Assembly (NCBI GenBank): GCA_950295325.1
Contig: OX485803.1
Span: forward strand, 60,465,554-60,529,553
Direction of reading: 5' to 3'
Source: Polytrichum commune
Lineage: Eukaryota > Streptophyta > Polytrichopsida > Polytrichales > Polytrichaceae
Length of the DNA stretch: 64,000 nt
Of this stretch, positions 38,685 through 50,728 are shown piece after piece (position 1 is the stretch's first letter; the number at the start of each line of letters is the position of its first letter). The translations under genes were made by a program, and so were the position numbers. The notes below the pieces were generated by a model that saw nothing but the letters and a program-made list of their open reading frames with translations, did not search any database and had not been told where the DNA came from.

Positions 38685-39609
38685 GGTACACTACCATGCT
38701 TTCACTACTAGCATAAGAATCCTATGCAATCATCCCACGTCGATGAAAGAACGTGCAAATCTATCATTGTGCTAGATTTGCAAATTTCCCAATCACACAA
38801 GACAAAGTTTCCAATGACGTAGGTCAACTGCCTAGGACTCGTATGCTTGTAGTGATTATAACTAGTTGGGGGGGGGGGACTACTTATATGAATGGAAAGT
38901 GCACTCTTCTTAAGTGGACACCTACATTTGTGTGATATATAGCAAGGCTTGTACTCAAGAACGGGACACTATCAAGATATGTGTGATAATGAGATTGGAT
39001 TATGTGCTCAAATTATATTGAGTATCATAGGTTCAATCGGCAAGACAATTCACCTTGACATCCATTGGGTGACCTAAGTGGTCACTGAAAAGAGAGATAA
39101 TATCTTCATTATGAACTTTTATAACTAATTTTGCATCTCAACTATCATTTTGATGCTATTATGTGAGAAGCAATTGCTAATCATAGGAGACGATTTCCTA
39201 CCCAATAGCCAAAATTGACATGTGATAACCGTTGCAAATATTTGCATGCCCACCATATGATGAGCATCAATTGATGAGTACAATGTGATTGTTGTACATT
39301 ATCTTGAAACAAACAAAAATGTAAAACCATGATCAAAATGTGTGTGAGTAAGATGTGTGAGCCTTCTATGGCCATTCTCCTTAACTAGACACTTATATTG
39401 AGTGATATATTGCAAGTTTTGTAATTAGAAAAATACACACCACAAAGAGACGTGTTACGTCGAGACAGAACCATGTGTTTGTATCATACTATTCAGCTTA
39501 AGCTCAATTATTTGCACTAACAAATTGGGAGAGTCCATATGATCACTGGAAAACCCTACACATCTTTTGTATATCAAATCTGATTTAGAAATTGGAATGA
39601 CAACATGAG
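38685..39609. other. Gene-free intergenic sequence
   Basis: No coding frame is supported. A G11 run lies at 38868-38878. Nothing else is recognised. Confidence 0.4.
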
Positions 39610-39612
39610 TAA

Positions 39613-40352
39613 GGGCCACTATACACTATGGCCGTCGAAGTCGAGAGGCCATGGGATTGAATGGCCAAACTTTGTTGAGAGTCCAAAGAAATGGGTTGAA
39701 AATAGTCAATAAAAGATAAGAATTGGAGCCTTCGGCCGGGCATAGTGTGAAGCCTCCACATGCCAAGTTCAAAATTCAAACCCATACCTAAGGAAGAAGA
39801 AACATCCCACTTTATTCCCTACCCAAAACAACCCCTCCAATCTAACGGCCAAGATCTTATCAGTTTTTTATTTTTTAATGAAAAAAAATCGACGGCCTCT
39901 CAACCATAGTTTGGGTTTCCACTCCTGCCCGACCCAAACTTCCTTCGAGAGTCCGTCGCCTTGGTCAAAAAGTACTGCCATGTAGGCATTTTGGAAGACG
40001 ATGGCCTTTAGACTTTGACCTCTAGTGTGAGCAATGATCGGGGAGAACCGGCAGTTAGTTATAAATGAACTGGTTGAGTTTGAGGAATAACCGGTTGAAG
40101 TTCAAGACTGCAGGAAATTACCGATCATTTTCAAGGAATCTATAGAATATACTCCAATTTAATAAAGGAAAACCGGAGGATGTCAACATGTAACCGGGTG
40201 GACTTGCAAACACTAGGATCTCAACCGATTATACCCAAAAATCTCCCCGATCACTGAGTGTGAGGGTCGAGAGGCTGAATTCTTGGTTTCTTATAATTTG
40301 ATTGATGAAAATCGACGGCCTCTCGACCTTCGGCCATAGTGTGAAGCGGCCC
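39613..40352. mobile_element. PIF/Harbinger-like MITE with TAA duplication, interrupted by a hAT-type MITE
   Basis: The left end 'gggccactatacactatggc' pairs with the inverted right end 'gggccgcttcacactatggc', and the similarity continues through 'gtcgagaggcc' to give arms of about 38 nt. TAA flanks both ends (39610-39612 and 40353-40355), as expected for PIF/Harbinger. The element is 740 bp. Removing the nested insertion (225 bp plus its 8-bp duplication) leaves about 507 bp. No transposase is encoded. Confidence 0.8.
40032..40256 (+). mobile_element. hAT-type MITE (225 bp) with exact 8-bp target duplication
   Basis: The termini are 'caatgatcggggaga' and 'tctccccgatcactg', 15-bp inverted repeats with one mismatch. 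The element is flanked by the exact 8-bp duplication agtgtgag (40024-40031 and 40257-40264). CARTG termini with 8-bp duplications indicate the hAT superfamily. It lies inside the Harbinger-like element 39613-40352, so it is younger than its host. It is the reference copy for at least six others in the window. Confidence 0.92.
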
Positions 40353-40355
40353 TAA

Positions 40356-42003
40356 TTCGCAATTGCGATTCCAACTGCGACTAGGGCCGCATCCCTTGAT
40401 CTTCGTGCACCTGTGCACATTGGCGTGAGGAAATTGAATCCCCAGGTGCATGAGTCAGAATCTGACATTACTACTGTATGCCCTTGCGTACATAAGCTAC
40501 AATAGCTAGGCTCGCTGTAGTTCTTTGTACTACTGAATTGCCAAGTTTCGACGCTTATAAAATGTCGAATGGGGTAGCAACATGCCAGATCAGACAATGT
40601 CGCCGTTTTGGCTGAAATCTTTGTCTCCATTCCTTTTGTCACTGTCGTTATATATAATTGCTCCTGCAAATTTTGAACTCAAAATGCTCAAGTTATACCC
40701 CCTATGAATGGCCTATACACCCCGAGTTCCCCCAACGTGGGACTCTCCACTGCAAGTGTTTGCATCGTGCTCAAATAAGTGAGTAAACTACATACGAGAC
40801 GAAAGATCACTGGTTTTTTTACCACTACAAGGTAATTTTTAGATGTCCAAATTTATAAATCTGAATACTTACAATCTATTTCGTAGTGGTATAGAACCAG
40901 TGGCAACGACTTATGACTCTTGTAGTGATAGATAAGTCATGTAGATGTAAATGCCGGCTCCATTCGCAACGAGCATAAATGAAATACTTCTATGTCCACA
41001 TGCTACTACCCTTTTTTAGGGGTGGGCTTCATACTAATCAAATTAATCTCAAGTTGTAGGAGATGGTTTGGTAGTGGATGTGTGTGCTAACTAGGTGTAG
41101 TGGGCTAGTTGGTGGGTGTTGTGGTTTATCGGTCGTGAAGTTCCGCACTTAAAACCTAAGAACCCCATAGAAAATTAGTAACGCATGAACTTGCTATTCC
41201 TTGAGTGAGACTATTAGCAGGACGTGCCAACTACCTTTCCAACTTTCGGATTTGTTGGAATTTACATGAGATGCCCATGCTTTGGATACGTCTCCGTGTG
41301 ACATTGGTTTTGTGTTGGCCGGTGTGTGAATGAGATTTCAAGGGGTTGTTTGTTTATGACTATGAGTTTCCATTTCTACAACTTCAATTTAGAAATCATT
41401 TATCACTTCCGGAACCTTCGTCATAGAACTTTATGCATGGGTATCCTCTATGCCTTGTGAAGTAACCACTTTTCAAAATGAAATCGACTATTGGATCACT
41501 TTAAGATCATATTGTGCTTGTAGCTAGCCACGAATCTATAGTACTTGTGATCTCAACTAATCATTCAAATTTAATCATATCAACACAATGAAACATGTGA
41601 TTAAGATGTATTTCAAACTTTATATTCTTGAAATCATTATAGGAAGAAGTAAGGTGGTATTTTTCGTAAAATAAAAACCTTCAACTGTACGGATGCAGTC
41701 CTTGGATGACAGTTTCGCTTTTTGTGACGTTTTTCAATCCACCCTTGGAAATGTTATTATGAAACACACGCTAGAAAAATGCTTTATTCACGAGGCCTTT
41801 AAGGGTTAACCTAGACATTAAATGGCGAATGCAACACGTCACTTGTGGTGATGGTACAGCTAGTTCATCACTAACAACAACAATTTCTGGGAATGTCAAC
41901 CCCTTTCACATAAATGATCACATGCTTTTGGATTAGCCTACGTAATGTAGATTTGACCCTTGGAGAACGTGGTCTACACACAAGTCCTATCAAAGTAAGA
42001 TGA
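40356..42003. other. Gene-free intergenic sequence with a small hairpin element
   Basis: 'cactggttttttaccact' (near 40810) and 'gtagtggtatagaaccagtg' (near 40884) are inverted relatives separated by about 55 bp, which suggests a small fold-back element. No gene is supported in the remainder. Confidence 0.45.
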
Positions 42004-42201
42004 TAATGAACGGGGAGAACCAACTGTTAGTTACTGATGAACCGGTTGAAGTTCAGGAAAATTCCAGATCATTTTAAAGCAAATTAGAGAATATACCTCA
42101 AATTAACAATACAAAAACCAAAATATCACAACATGTAACTGGTTGGATTTGGAAACATTAGAATCTTGACTAATTATGCCCAAAGTTCTCCCCGGGCATT
42201 G
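42004..42201 (+). mobile_element. Copy of the CAATGATCGGGGAGA MITE
   Basis: 198 bp from 'taatgaacggggaga' to 'tctccccgggcattg'. The landmarks 'ttagttactgatgaaccggt', 'agaatatacctcaaat' and 'ggttggatttggaaacatta' are shared with the 40032 copy. A segment of the ataaccgg region is missing. The flanking eight bases do not match each other. Confidence 0.75.
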
Positions 42202-44000
42202 TGATAGATCTAGTGCGTGTTCGTGAGCGCTTAAAGGGCGTAGGGTATCCATGTATGGCCTATATTAACAATTTCTTACAGTCATATTTTGGTACTACTA
42301 GGTTTGAAGCTATAGTTATGAATCACCTTATGTTAAGGACAAAACATAGAAATGCATTCACATTTGACATTGATGATCAAAATATTCAGCATGTATTTGC
42401 ATCCAAGGGGCGCTTAGATTGTGTATTTAACCTAGATCTTTCAATAACATTGGGGTATTTAACAAAAGAAAGTGTTACTAGAGACGTGTGTTAGTTTTAG
42501 ATAAGGTCACTTTGACACAATCGACTAAACATGAAAGGATGTAGATCATTAACATTTTTTTGTGCATGTAGAGGCCCAAATTGGACCTCTTAGATGTTTA
42601 AGGGTTTGAGGTCCCTCGACAAACGACGAGTCTAGTCAATTCTAGCATACATGTACATATTCAAGTATGAATTACATATATATTGTAAGAAATCCATTCA
42701 ATGAATGTGATATGGTGTTTAACATAGCACATTGGAGTGCTTGAGATGATATTTTAAAACTTTGATGCAAGAGGGTGAGATTATTGAACATACAAGTGCC
42801 AAGTGTTATGTGTTTACAATTTACTACGCAAGGGGAACATAGTCTTAAGCATGTTAATCTAAGGTCACTTAGTTCCCATGGTCACTTTGGTCACCCTAGT
42901 TACTATAGTGCCCACCCGGGTTAATAATCCTGCACCACTGATATTATGTCCAGTGGACATAATACCAAGGGTGGGTCGAATGGGCATTTCAATCACGTTG
43001 ATCCCACTAAGGTCAACGTTTCTTCTCTCTCTCTCTCTTTGATGAAAATAAGGGAATTGCACAGAAAATGTGTCAATGGTGTAGTGGGCATGGTATTTAA
43101 TGACAACTAATGTTGAGAGGAGACTAGTAAATGGATATTAAAACCATATTGTAACAAGGAGCCTCTTGTGCAGGGTAGGACCAACAAGCTCAAAGTCACA
43201 TCATATCAACTCATGTTGGTTTTTCTTTGCTTTGTTTTGCTTTGAGAGGAGATGTGCACACGTCTCAAATACCTATGTAGTTGGAGAATCTTAGTTCTCT
43301 TATTATTGTGTAGTTGTTTCAAACCTTCATGTCCTTTGTGGATTTCAAATTTAGGTAAATGCAAGTTGGACCACAAGTTAAAATTGCATGACATAAGGTA
43401 GATTGTTGTTGACCCAATATAGCATATCCGTGAAACCTACTTTAGGGTGGTTTTCCAACTAAGAACTTCCTAAAAGTGAGATACACATGCCATGTTCTTA
43501 GATGCTGAGTTAAGGGTGAGTGCCTATATTGCGAAACACGTGGCTCAACGGAGGAGTGGCAAGGAGTCATTAGCATTACACTTATTTAGTATGAAAGCCC
43601 CTGGATGACCATCTAACGAGCAAGAAGATCTTATGTTTGGAAAATCCTAGAAATATCGCCAACTATTTTTGTGTTCTTCACATACATTTATGAGCATACA
43701 AGAAATGTGATGCTCGAACTTCAACCGCAAAAGAAGGCATCAATATGAAAAAAGTGCCATGAATTAACACCCTTTAACTTTATATGAATATAGTTTGAAC
43801 TCTTTTGATAGGTTGCGATCTTTATGTTAGTGTATCCTGGTAAGAGAATTATAACACGCTTACTTTCAGAAAGTTCATATTCGTGAGGAAGACTATCAAC
43901 TTGGTCTCCCAATAACGTGGCCATCACCAGGAACAAGGATTGAAACAATGAATGATACGAGTATGAGTTAGAAAGACACATGGTAATACATTGATTAACT
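42202..44000. other. Gene-free intergenic sequence
   Basis: An open frame at about 42201-42494 (97 codons) starts at the MITE boundary and has no recognisable motif, so I do not call it a gene. A TC-rich stretch lies near 43021-43039. Nothing else is recognised. Confidence 0.4.
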
Positions 44001-44200
44001 CAATTAGTGCGTGTTGTTATTCATAGTTACGCAATGTTATAACTATTTGATGAGAATGTGCTATTTTACCAAGCAAAGTCATATATGTTCTATAATGTCC
44101 AAACAACCTATTGAACTTTCGTTGATGAATTTTGAACTCCCCATTACGACATAAAGGCATTGCGTAACTCCGATAGTAACACACACTAATCGGGATAATC
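44001..44200. mobile_element. MITE family copy (TTACCAAGCAAAGTCATT core)
   Basis: This is the clearest copy of this family. The left end 'attagtgcgtgttgttat' plus 'agttacgcaatg' pairs with the inverted right end 'gattagtgtgtgttactat' plus 'agttacgcaatg'. The core has 'ttttaccaagcaaagtcata' and 'aatgtccaaacaacctattg'. The flanking duplication is unclear. Confidence 0.7.
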
Positions 44201-45886
44201 AGTGGAACTGAGGACTGCTGATTTTAAGCCTTTTTTTGGGGGGGGGGGGGAGTTAAATCTATTGTAATTTGCTTCCACTTACTTACTTCAAAGGTTGATT
44301 CTGCTAGGGAATCGATGCTTACAATTTACTTTACTATGCTAGGTGCAACTTAAATGGCTGAAACTTGAACGAATTCTGAATGGACGGATTTAACTGAACC
44401 ACCAGATTTTGACTTCAAACGCAAGTTTGACTCATTGCAGTTTCCTGGAATCTATCTCCTTCAAATTTTCCATAACTTGTATAATTTTGTCACTACTGAT
44501 ACGTACCCAACAGCATGATCTGGGTCGCTGCCTGCTTTTTGGAGGCTTTGATTTGCCCCTTAGTGATGATTATATAACACGCCCTCAGCCAAGTTGACAG
44601 CAAGTTAGGAGAGAGTAAAAATATAGTGTGTCTTCTAAACTGACATACATGTGCAATTAGGTTGCCGAATGCTAAATATATCAGCATTCCACACTATTCT
44701 GAATCTTTACCACCACGGTACCACATTGAAATATTGTTAATTTTACTGTGGTTGTTATATATATATGGATGAATAAGTAACGTTATAAGTCTTTGTGATG
44801 TGGTTTTGACCCAAGGTAATTTGCATGGGTGACGAGGCGGAGGCAGGGAATTAATGGATACGAGCGTACCTCTCATTCATCTCATTCATCCAATATAATC
44901 TACTTGAGGTCATTTGAGATGAACGGCAACGAACCTATAGGAGATCTAGTTTTTCATGTTGGATGGATGAGAGGTACGCTTCGTGTAATTTCCTCTCACT
45001 GTGAAGAGGCAACCTATTCGTGAAGGCAACTTAATTGCACATATTAATGTACATAGAACCTTAGTAGAGGCTTTACTTCCGAAGACAATAAAAGTATTGC
45101 GTACATTGTAATCCTTACAACCTTCCCTTTTCTTTACAACATAGTAGAAAGTTGTTAAAACGTAGAGTTAACCTCTAGAAGCTCTTTTTATCAAAATAAA
45201 ATAAAAGTATATGACGTAGTGGAACTTAGGGCCGGTTTAGACTACAATGAAGAAGTGCACTAGTTAGTCAAGAATTTCAGGCCAAGGTAAAGTTATTTGA
45301 AGCAACAGTTGGTATGGTGGGTAAGATGGAAAAACAATCAAAGAATGCCTCAAGTTGGAGTTCTTTGAAGGCCAAGTTTCTCACACGAGGGTTTGAGGTA
45401 ACCCAAGAAGCTCGACCTCTGAAAATTTCCCCGAGCAAAAAAAACATTGCCACGTTGACAACCATGTCGTTTTTTTTAATCCATGCTTGAAGTTCTGCCC
45501 AGAGAAGTCTCGACCATAGTGTATGAACCCCGACCAATGAAGAATCCATTTCGTAACCAATCATATTGCTCCAATCTCCCCGCAAATTCTCCACCCTTAG
45601 TACACATATTACCATCAGCAGGTGATTGTTAGGCCCAAGTTACCTGCCTGATGTGAAATCAAGTTGTACGATCAGTATCAATCATAGTGGTACCAGATTA
45701 CCATCCACACGTCCAAAGTTGAAGACATTCATTCATTTTGGAATGGTGATCAATAAAACTACCCCTCATGTTCTATGCATTTATGCAAAGACCTCGGCGC
45801 AGGTGTTGGTGTTCATAGCTTCACCATTGGGGCTGCAGTAAAAACTCGCCCCTCCCAAGTTTGTTGTTATTGTGTTCCATTGCACA
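44201..45886. other. Gene-free intergenic sequence
   Basis: A G13 run lies at 44238-44250. The words 'gagcgtacctctcattcatc' (near 44860) and 'gatgagaggtacgct' (near 44965) form an inverted pair; the same word recurs near 47540. No coding gene is supported. Confidence 0.4.
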
Positions 45887-46393
45887 GTTTATGGTATTTA
45901 GTGTCACATACCTTGTTTGTAAAGGGCCTAAACTAGATGCCTAGAGGTTTTAAAGTGTCACGCATGCTAATATGTAGTGTTTGCCAACAAAAGTAACTTC
46001 TTTTAAGTGAAAATTTTAAGTTATGACATTTACCATAGTACATTGGGATACTTGAGATGATGAATTTGAGTTTTAGTATGCAAGGGAAAAATACTAGTGA
46101 CAAGTGTCGTTTGTTTACGTTTTAGTATACAAGAGGGAAGTATTCTAGAGCATACAAATGTCGAGTGTCATGTGTGTTACACCTTAGTCAACTTGTAGAC
46201 CATTTCGTAACATAGGCATACACCTCATAACACTATTGAACACACTCATGCCAAGATATTAGTAAGCACACTTGAATGCCAAGTGTCATGAGGTGACACT
46301 TGTGGTGTAGTTGTTGATCATTTGTGTAACATAACATTCCCTCAAAATAAGGTAAGTTACATTATTGGGCATGTGATACTAAATGCCATAAAC
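45887..46393. mobile_element. Non-autonomous element with GTTTATGG-ATTTAGTGTCACA inverted ends
   Basis: The left end 'gtttatggtatttagtgtca' followed by 'catacc' pairs with the inverted right end 'gtttatggcatttagtatca' followed by 'catgcc'. This gives 26-bp arms with few mismatches. The element is 507 bp with no coding capacity and no clear target duplication. The end motif TATTTAGTGTCAC is shared with the element at 20010 and with words near 28500 and 63630. Confidence 0.65.
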
Positions 46394-47339
46394 GGTGTAG
46401 ATTAATTCAGGGTCGTTTCATTTCCACCCATTCTCATGGCGGTTTTCACGAAACTCGTCCCCTCACCACAATAGCAGGACAATAGTTATCGTGAAACTTT
46501 GCACCCAAGTTGCACATGAACACTTGCACGTGGCAACCCTAAACGAATGAGAGGGTGTTGTATTCTAAGTTGAATGTAACATAAATGTATGCTATTTGGA
46601 TGATTTTTTATTTTTTAAGAATTGTCACAACAAAGAAGGTGTGAGGATCAAGTATAAATCGTGAACTCATCCACTTGAAGTTCAAAGTCTCGTAGGGACA
46701 TTCATCCACCCACTTTGCATCAACCCACAAAACAATTTTATTTCTTAACCCAACATAAGTCGGGGCAACACTAAACCACTTAAATCAAACACTAGATAAC
46801 CTCATCATGAGAAATCAAACCGCATACCAACTTGCCTAAATTTCATTTAGGTTGTGGTAGTTAGAAATGGAGTTCCATTTCAAACTTCGCGCATCACAAA
46901 TTTCAACAAGACTGAAAAAACCATACGGGGTACTTTATCAATCATGAGATAGTGGTTGCTTGCAAAAGGACCAAAAATAGGTGTCAAAACTAGGACATCA
47001 ACATTATAGGCAAATCTACTGTAGTTGTTGGATGCTATAAATTAAGGCTCTACTTGGCTACTCATGAGTCAGTACTTTGGTTACGTGAACATCTTGTCAC
47101 TTGATTTGGTCCTAGGTCTTCTGGATCTTGGGTCCTTTGAGCATGCCTAACTAAAACGTGTAGTGTCCCGGTTGTAATTGGGTTTGTCAATAATGTTACT
47201 TATGAAGTATGAAAGATATAAGAGATGACGAAGTGGGCTACTATATCATCATGTGTTTGGTTACACTTGTCCCATGGTCTTGCTCATTGAAGCCACTCCG
47301 AGTTCACATATGAGCTTGCAACTATGATCGAGGTGAAGC

Positions 47340-47385
<46 letters not shown>

Positions 47386-48720
47386 TAAACCATGTTGTTA
47401 TTGTAGTCAAACTTGACATTATGGGCTTAGCAATATGTAATAGACCAAGGGGTAAAGTCCCACGGGCTCTATCATATATGTTCTTGGAGTTTGGACGTTG
47501 CTCATAAGTTTTGAACGGAAAGAGGGAATTATCGTATAGGAGCGTACCTCTCATCCATCCAATATAATTTTCATGATTCCATGCAGGTTTGTTGTTGATA
47601 TAACAATTGCTTGCTCCAAATTTGTCCCCATGAACGAGGACACGTACTTCTAAGCAATTCATGATTAATTACATTGATAACGAGGGGATTTAAGCAAATA
47701 TGGGCAAAATACTTGTCCAAAAAATAATGCAATTTGGGGGGTTTTTTTGCGCCATCAAGACATGCACATTGCAAAAACATCACTTGGGGAAATAGAATTG
47801 AAAAATGTGAGAAATTATTTTTAACACATACTTTGAGTGGTCAAATTATCACTCTAGATGTGTATTTTTCACAAATAATACAATGTGCATCAACAAGAGA
47901 TGCCATCCACATCTAAGATTAGTATCTATCATTTCCATTATAGGGTCCTCCAATAGAACTGCACGCATGCATTTTCAATATGTCTTGAGTTCATGGAATA
48001 ATCTATAATTACCTAAAACCTAGTTCGATATGCACAATCAAATTGCATGTGTTTACCCATGCAAATTACATAGGACCATAATCATATCACAAAACTTATA
48101 ACTATTTTTTATTAATCCGTATGATAGCCATTATAAATCAAAATGGTGTATATTCTTTTTGTGATAAGAAATATCCAAAAGAATGTGGAACGTTGAAAAA
48201 TTACCGTGAGGCAACCTAATTGCACATACCAATGTACATAGCTAAACTGCGGACTCAAGAGCAAACCCAACTTGTCCATTGAATAGCTTTTTACATAGCT
48301 TTTACGGACACCTACCGGTATCTTTGTTGAATTCATCAACACAATCACACTTCAAAATTGGCTTTCAATCAAATAAAATAAAGTGAAGAAAAGGGAAAAC
48401 AGGAACATCATGGCACATTATAAATGTGCCTACTATAGCACCTCCCTTACACCCCCCCCCCCCTCCCACTCACTTAACTTCTTACCTGCAAGCCAAATTG
48501 CCAAGGTGGGAGTTACATTGCATCACGAATATATCTCTCCCCCCAACTCACACCGAAAGGGAAGAAATCAAAAGGGAACCGAGTGCATAACTGCATCCCA
48601 CAATAGCAAGCCGGTGGGGGGTAGGTGCCTGGTCTTGCCTTGCTTTGCCTTTCCTGGAGGTGGAATCCAGGGAAGGCCCAAGAGATTTCGGAAGATTGTG
48701 TGCAGTGTCCAGGGTGATTT
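46394..48720. other. Gene-free intergenic sequence with a long TC microsatellite
   Basis: The only distinct feature before 48.7 kb is the perfect dinucleotide repeat (TC)21 at 47341-47382. A C12 run lies at 48452-48463. The open frame spanning the TC run on the minus strand is an artefact of the repeat. Confidence 0.5.
47341..47382. repeat. (TC)21 microsatellite
   Basis: 42 bases of perfect alternating T and C. Confidence 0.97.
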
Positions 48721-48724
48721 TGGG

Positions 48725-49300
48725 GCATAACTGGTCAAAATCCCAGTGTTTCCAAGTCCAACCGGTTACATGATGTTGTGATCTTCCGGGCCGTCTTTAT
48801 TGATTTGGGGTATATTCCACAGATTCCTTAGAACCGAGGCCCGATCACACCAAACTTTCTATCTAGGTTTAGATGTGAAATTGTTGGGGATTGCGTTGAG
48901 AAATAGACGTTGGCCCGTCACTTTTCACATTATTACAGTTGGAGGTGTTGACGGATGGTGCTAGAAGTGGCCGGTGTTGACGGGTAATTCTCCTAAAGTC
49001 TCCAACTTCAACCAATTCTTTCTCATGCCCCGATCACACCAAAGTTTCCGTCCGGTTACAGCTGTGAAATTGTTGGGGATTATGTTGAAGAATAGGTGTT
49101 GGCCCACCACTTTTCACACTATTACAATTGGAGATGCTAACAAATGGTGCTAGAAGTGGTCGGTGTGATAAGCCCGTGGCCAGTAATTCTCCTGAAGTCT
49201 TCAACTTCAACTAGTTCTTTCTCATGCCCGGATCACACGAAAATTTCCATCCGGTTCCAACCATGAAATTGTTGGGGATTGTGCTGAAATATAGGTGTTG
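48725..49300 (-). repeat. MITE fragment with tandemly amplified GATCACAC module (three units)
   Basis: In reverse orientation, the CAATGATCGGGGAGA family's 3' half (about 48740-48836) leads into three units that start 'gatcacac' at 48843, 49032 and 49231. Each unit carries 'gaaattgttggggat', 'ttggcccaccacttttcac' or a variant, 'gatggtgctagaagtgg', and then a piece of the MITE itself ('cagtaattctcctgaagtct', 'ttctttctcatgcc'). The offsets are 189 and 199 bp. The repeating unit is therefore module plus MITE segment. Confidence 0.85.
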
Positions 49301-49780
49301 ACTCACTAGACTTCCTTGCGCCCACTAAAGAATCTTTAACCTACAAGTGCCGGTCACCGAAGCTTTTGAAGACCGGTTATAGGAGGAGGATTTAACTTGA
49401 AGAAAGAGGTTACTAGGTGGACCTGGATTCAAGAAGATGGAAATAGCTAGTTGGCCCATACGAACCTTATGCCACCAGATTTTCCTCTACATTTGGGCGA
49501 GTTCGGCCTGATTCACACTAGAATGTGGCGGGCGAGCGGCCTACATGGGAACTCACCCTAAGTTACTGCCAGGCAGTCTGAATCAGGGAGGCTACTGTGG
49601 TGATGATGAGGGAGTAAGGAGTAACTTAGTGGTTAAAGGAAGGCTTGATTGCAAAGCAGCAGCAGCAGCAGGTGTAGACTGGCGGGAGGCCGGTCATCTA
49701 TCAGCGCCGTTGGGCCTATTTTGGTGGCGGCTCCTGCGCAGCTAATTCCCCCCAGTCTCGCCATCAGCGCTCTCTGCTAC
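49301..49780. other. Spacer upstream of the EXORDIUM-like gene
   Basis: The first about 140 bases (for example 'aagaatct', 'ctacaagtg', 'gaggttactaggtgg', 'aagaagatgg') resemble 63440-63545, a repeat at the other end of the window. Further on are CAG repeats (about 49661-49672). No coding gene is supported. Confidence 0.4.
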
Positions 49781-50728
49781 CCCAATTTGGCCCCCCTACA
49801 TACCCCACCTCACTAATCCCTCCTGACCAACTCCCACTTCCTTCTTCCCCATCATCATCACCATCATCATCATCATACCCACCGAACTCAACCCAAGTCC
49901 AACCACTAGAGCTCTGGTTTAGTTTAAGAAGGAAGCAGCAAGCAGCTCCGAGGAAGCTCACAGGAATCATCAGCAGCCAGCAGGACAGGCAGGACTTCAC
50001 TCGGTTTCGCGTGCCGCGTGAGTCAGGTATGACAGGAACTTAATGCTTTTGTGTATATCAGCTTGGGGTTGTGGCAATGTGATGAGGCATCTTCGGTGAG
50101 TTGAATTAGAAAGAGAGAGAGAGAGAGAGAGCATTTAGTGGTGGTAGTGCATGAGAGAGGGGGGAGGTTAAGTGGCAGATGTGGTCTTGTGGAGGTGTGG
50201 GTTGATTGTTCGTGTGGAAGCCGGGAGTTTTGCCTTGGATGGGACTGCATTGAGTGGTGGTTGCGTTTAGACTTCATTGAGTGCTACTGCATGGGAGGGT
50301 ACTACGTGAAGTGGCCATCAGTGGTTTTGTGAAGCTGTGGGTTGATTGGGTGGAAGCTGGAGCTTTACCTTGGAAAGGAGGGGGCGTGCATTTAGTGTTG
50401 TTGGATTAGAGGTAAGTACCTAGTAGCAGTAGTTGTTGTGGAGTTATGAGTTGATTGTTGTGGAGGTCGGAGTTGTGGCTACAAAGTGAGCGCATTTAGT
50501 GTCCCTGCATGAGAGGGAGGTGATTGTGGGTTGCAGTTCCGGGTTGTGAGAGAGCAGTTGTGGGTTGATTGCTTTTGGAGCTGAGCAGTTGTTATGGTGG
50601 TGCTTGTGGTTCTGATTTGCAGTTTCGGTGACGCTGCTTTGCACTGGATTGAAGTGCGCTTTTCCACCTGGTAGTGGAACTTGGGGAGTGGGAAAGAGTT
50701 TGGAGTGTCAGTTGCAGAGGGCCATTTT
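49781..50728 (+). promoter_or_regulatory. Putative 5' leader with an intron, EXORDIUM-like gene
   Basis: A CAT/ATC-rich simple repeat (about 49850-49876) and a purine-rich stretch precede a strong donor near 50018-50027 (gtgagtcag / cag-gtatga). The matching acceptor is 'ctgatttgcag' at 50622. The inferred leader intron of about 0.6 kb contains ten AG units (50112-50131) and T/G-rich sequence. It ends 106 bases before the ATG. Splicing here is inferred; no TATA box was chosen. Confidence 0.5.

Noticed and set aside
41996-42209. 8-bp target duplication for the MITE copy at 42004-42201
   Set aside because: The flanks read taagatga and tgatagat and do not match; only the termini support this copy.
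42201-42494. 97-codon frame beginning at a MITE end
   Set aside because: No motif or splice context was recognised; I could not link it to a transposase or host gene.
47261-47662. Minus-strand open frame of 133 codons
   Set aside because: It is kept open by the (TC)21 repeat, which encodes alternating Arg-Glu; there is no other support.
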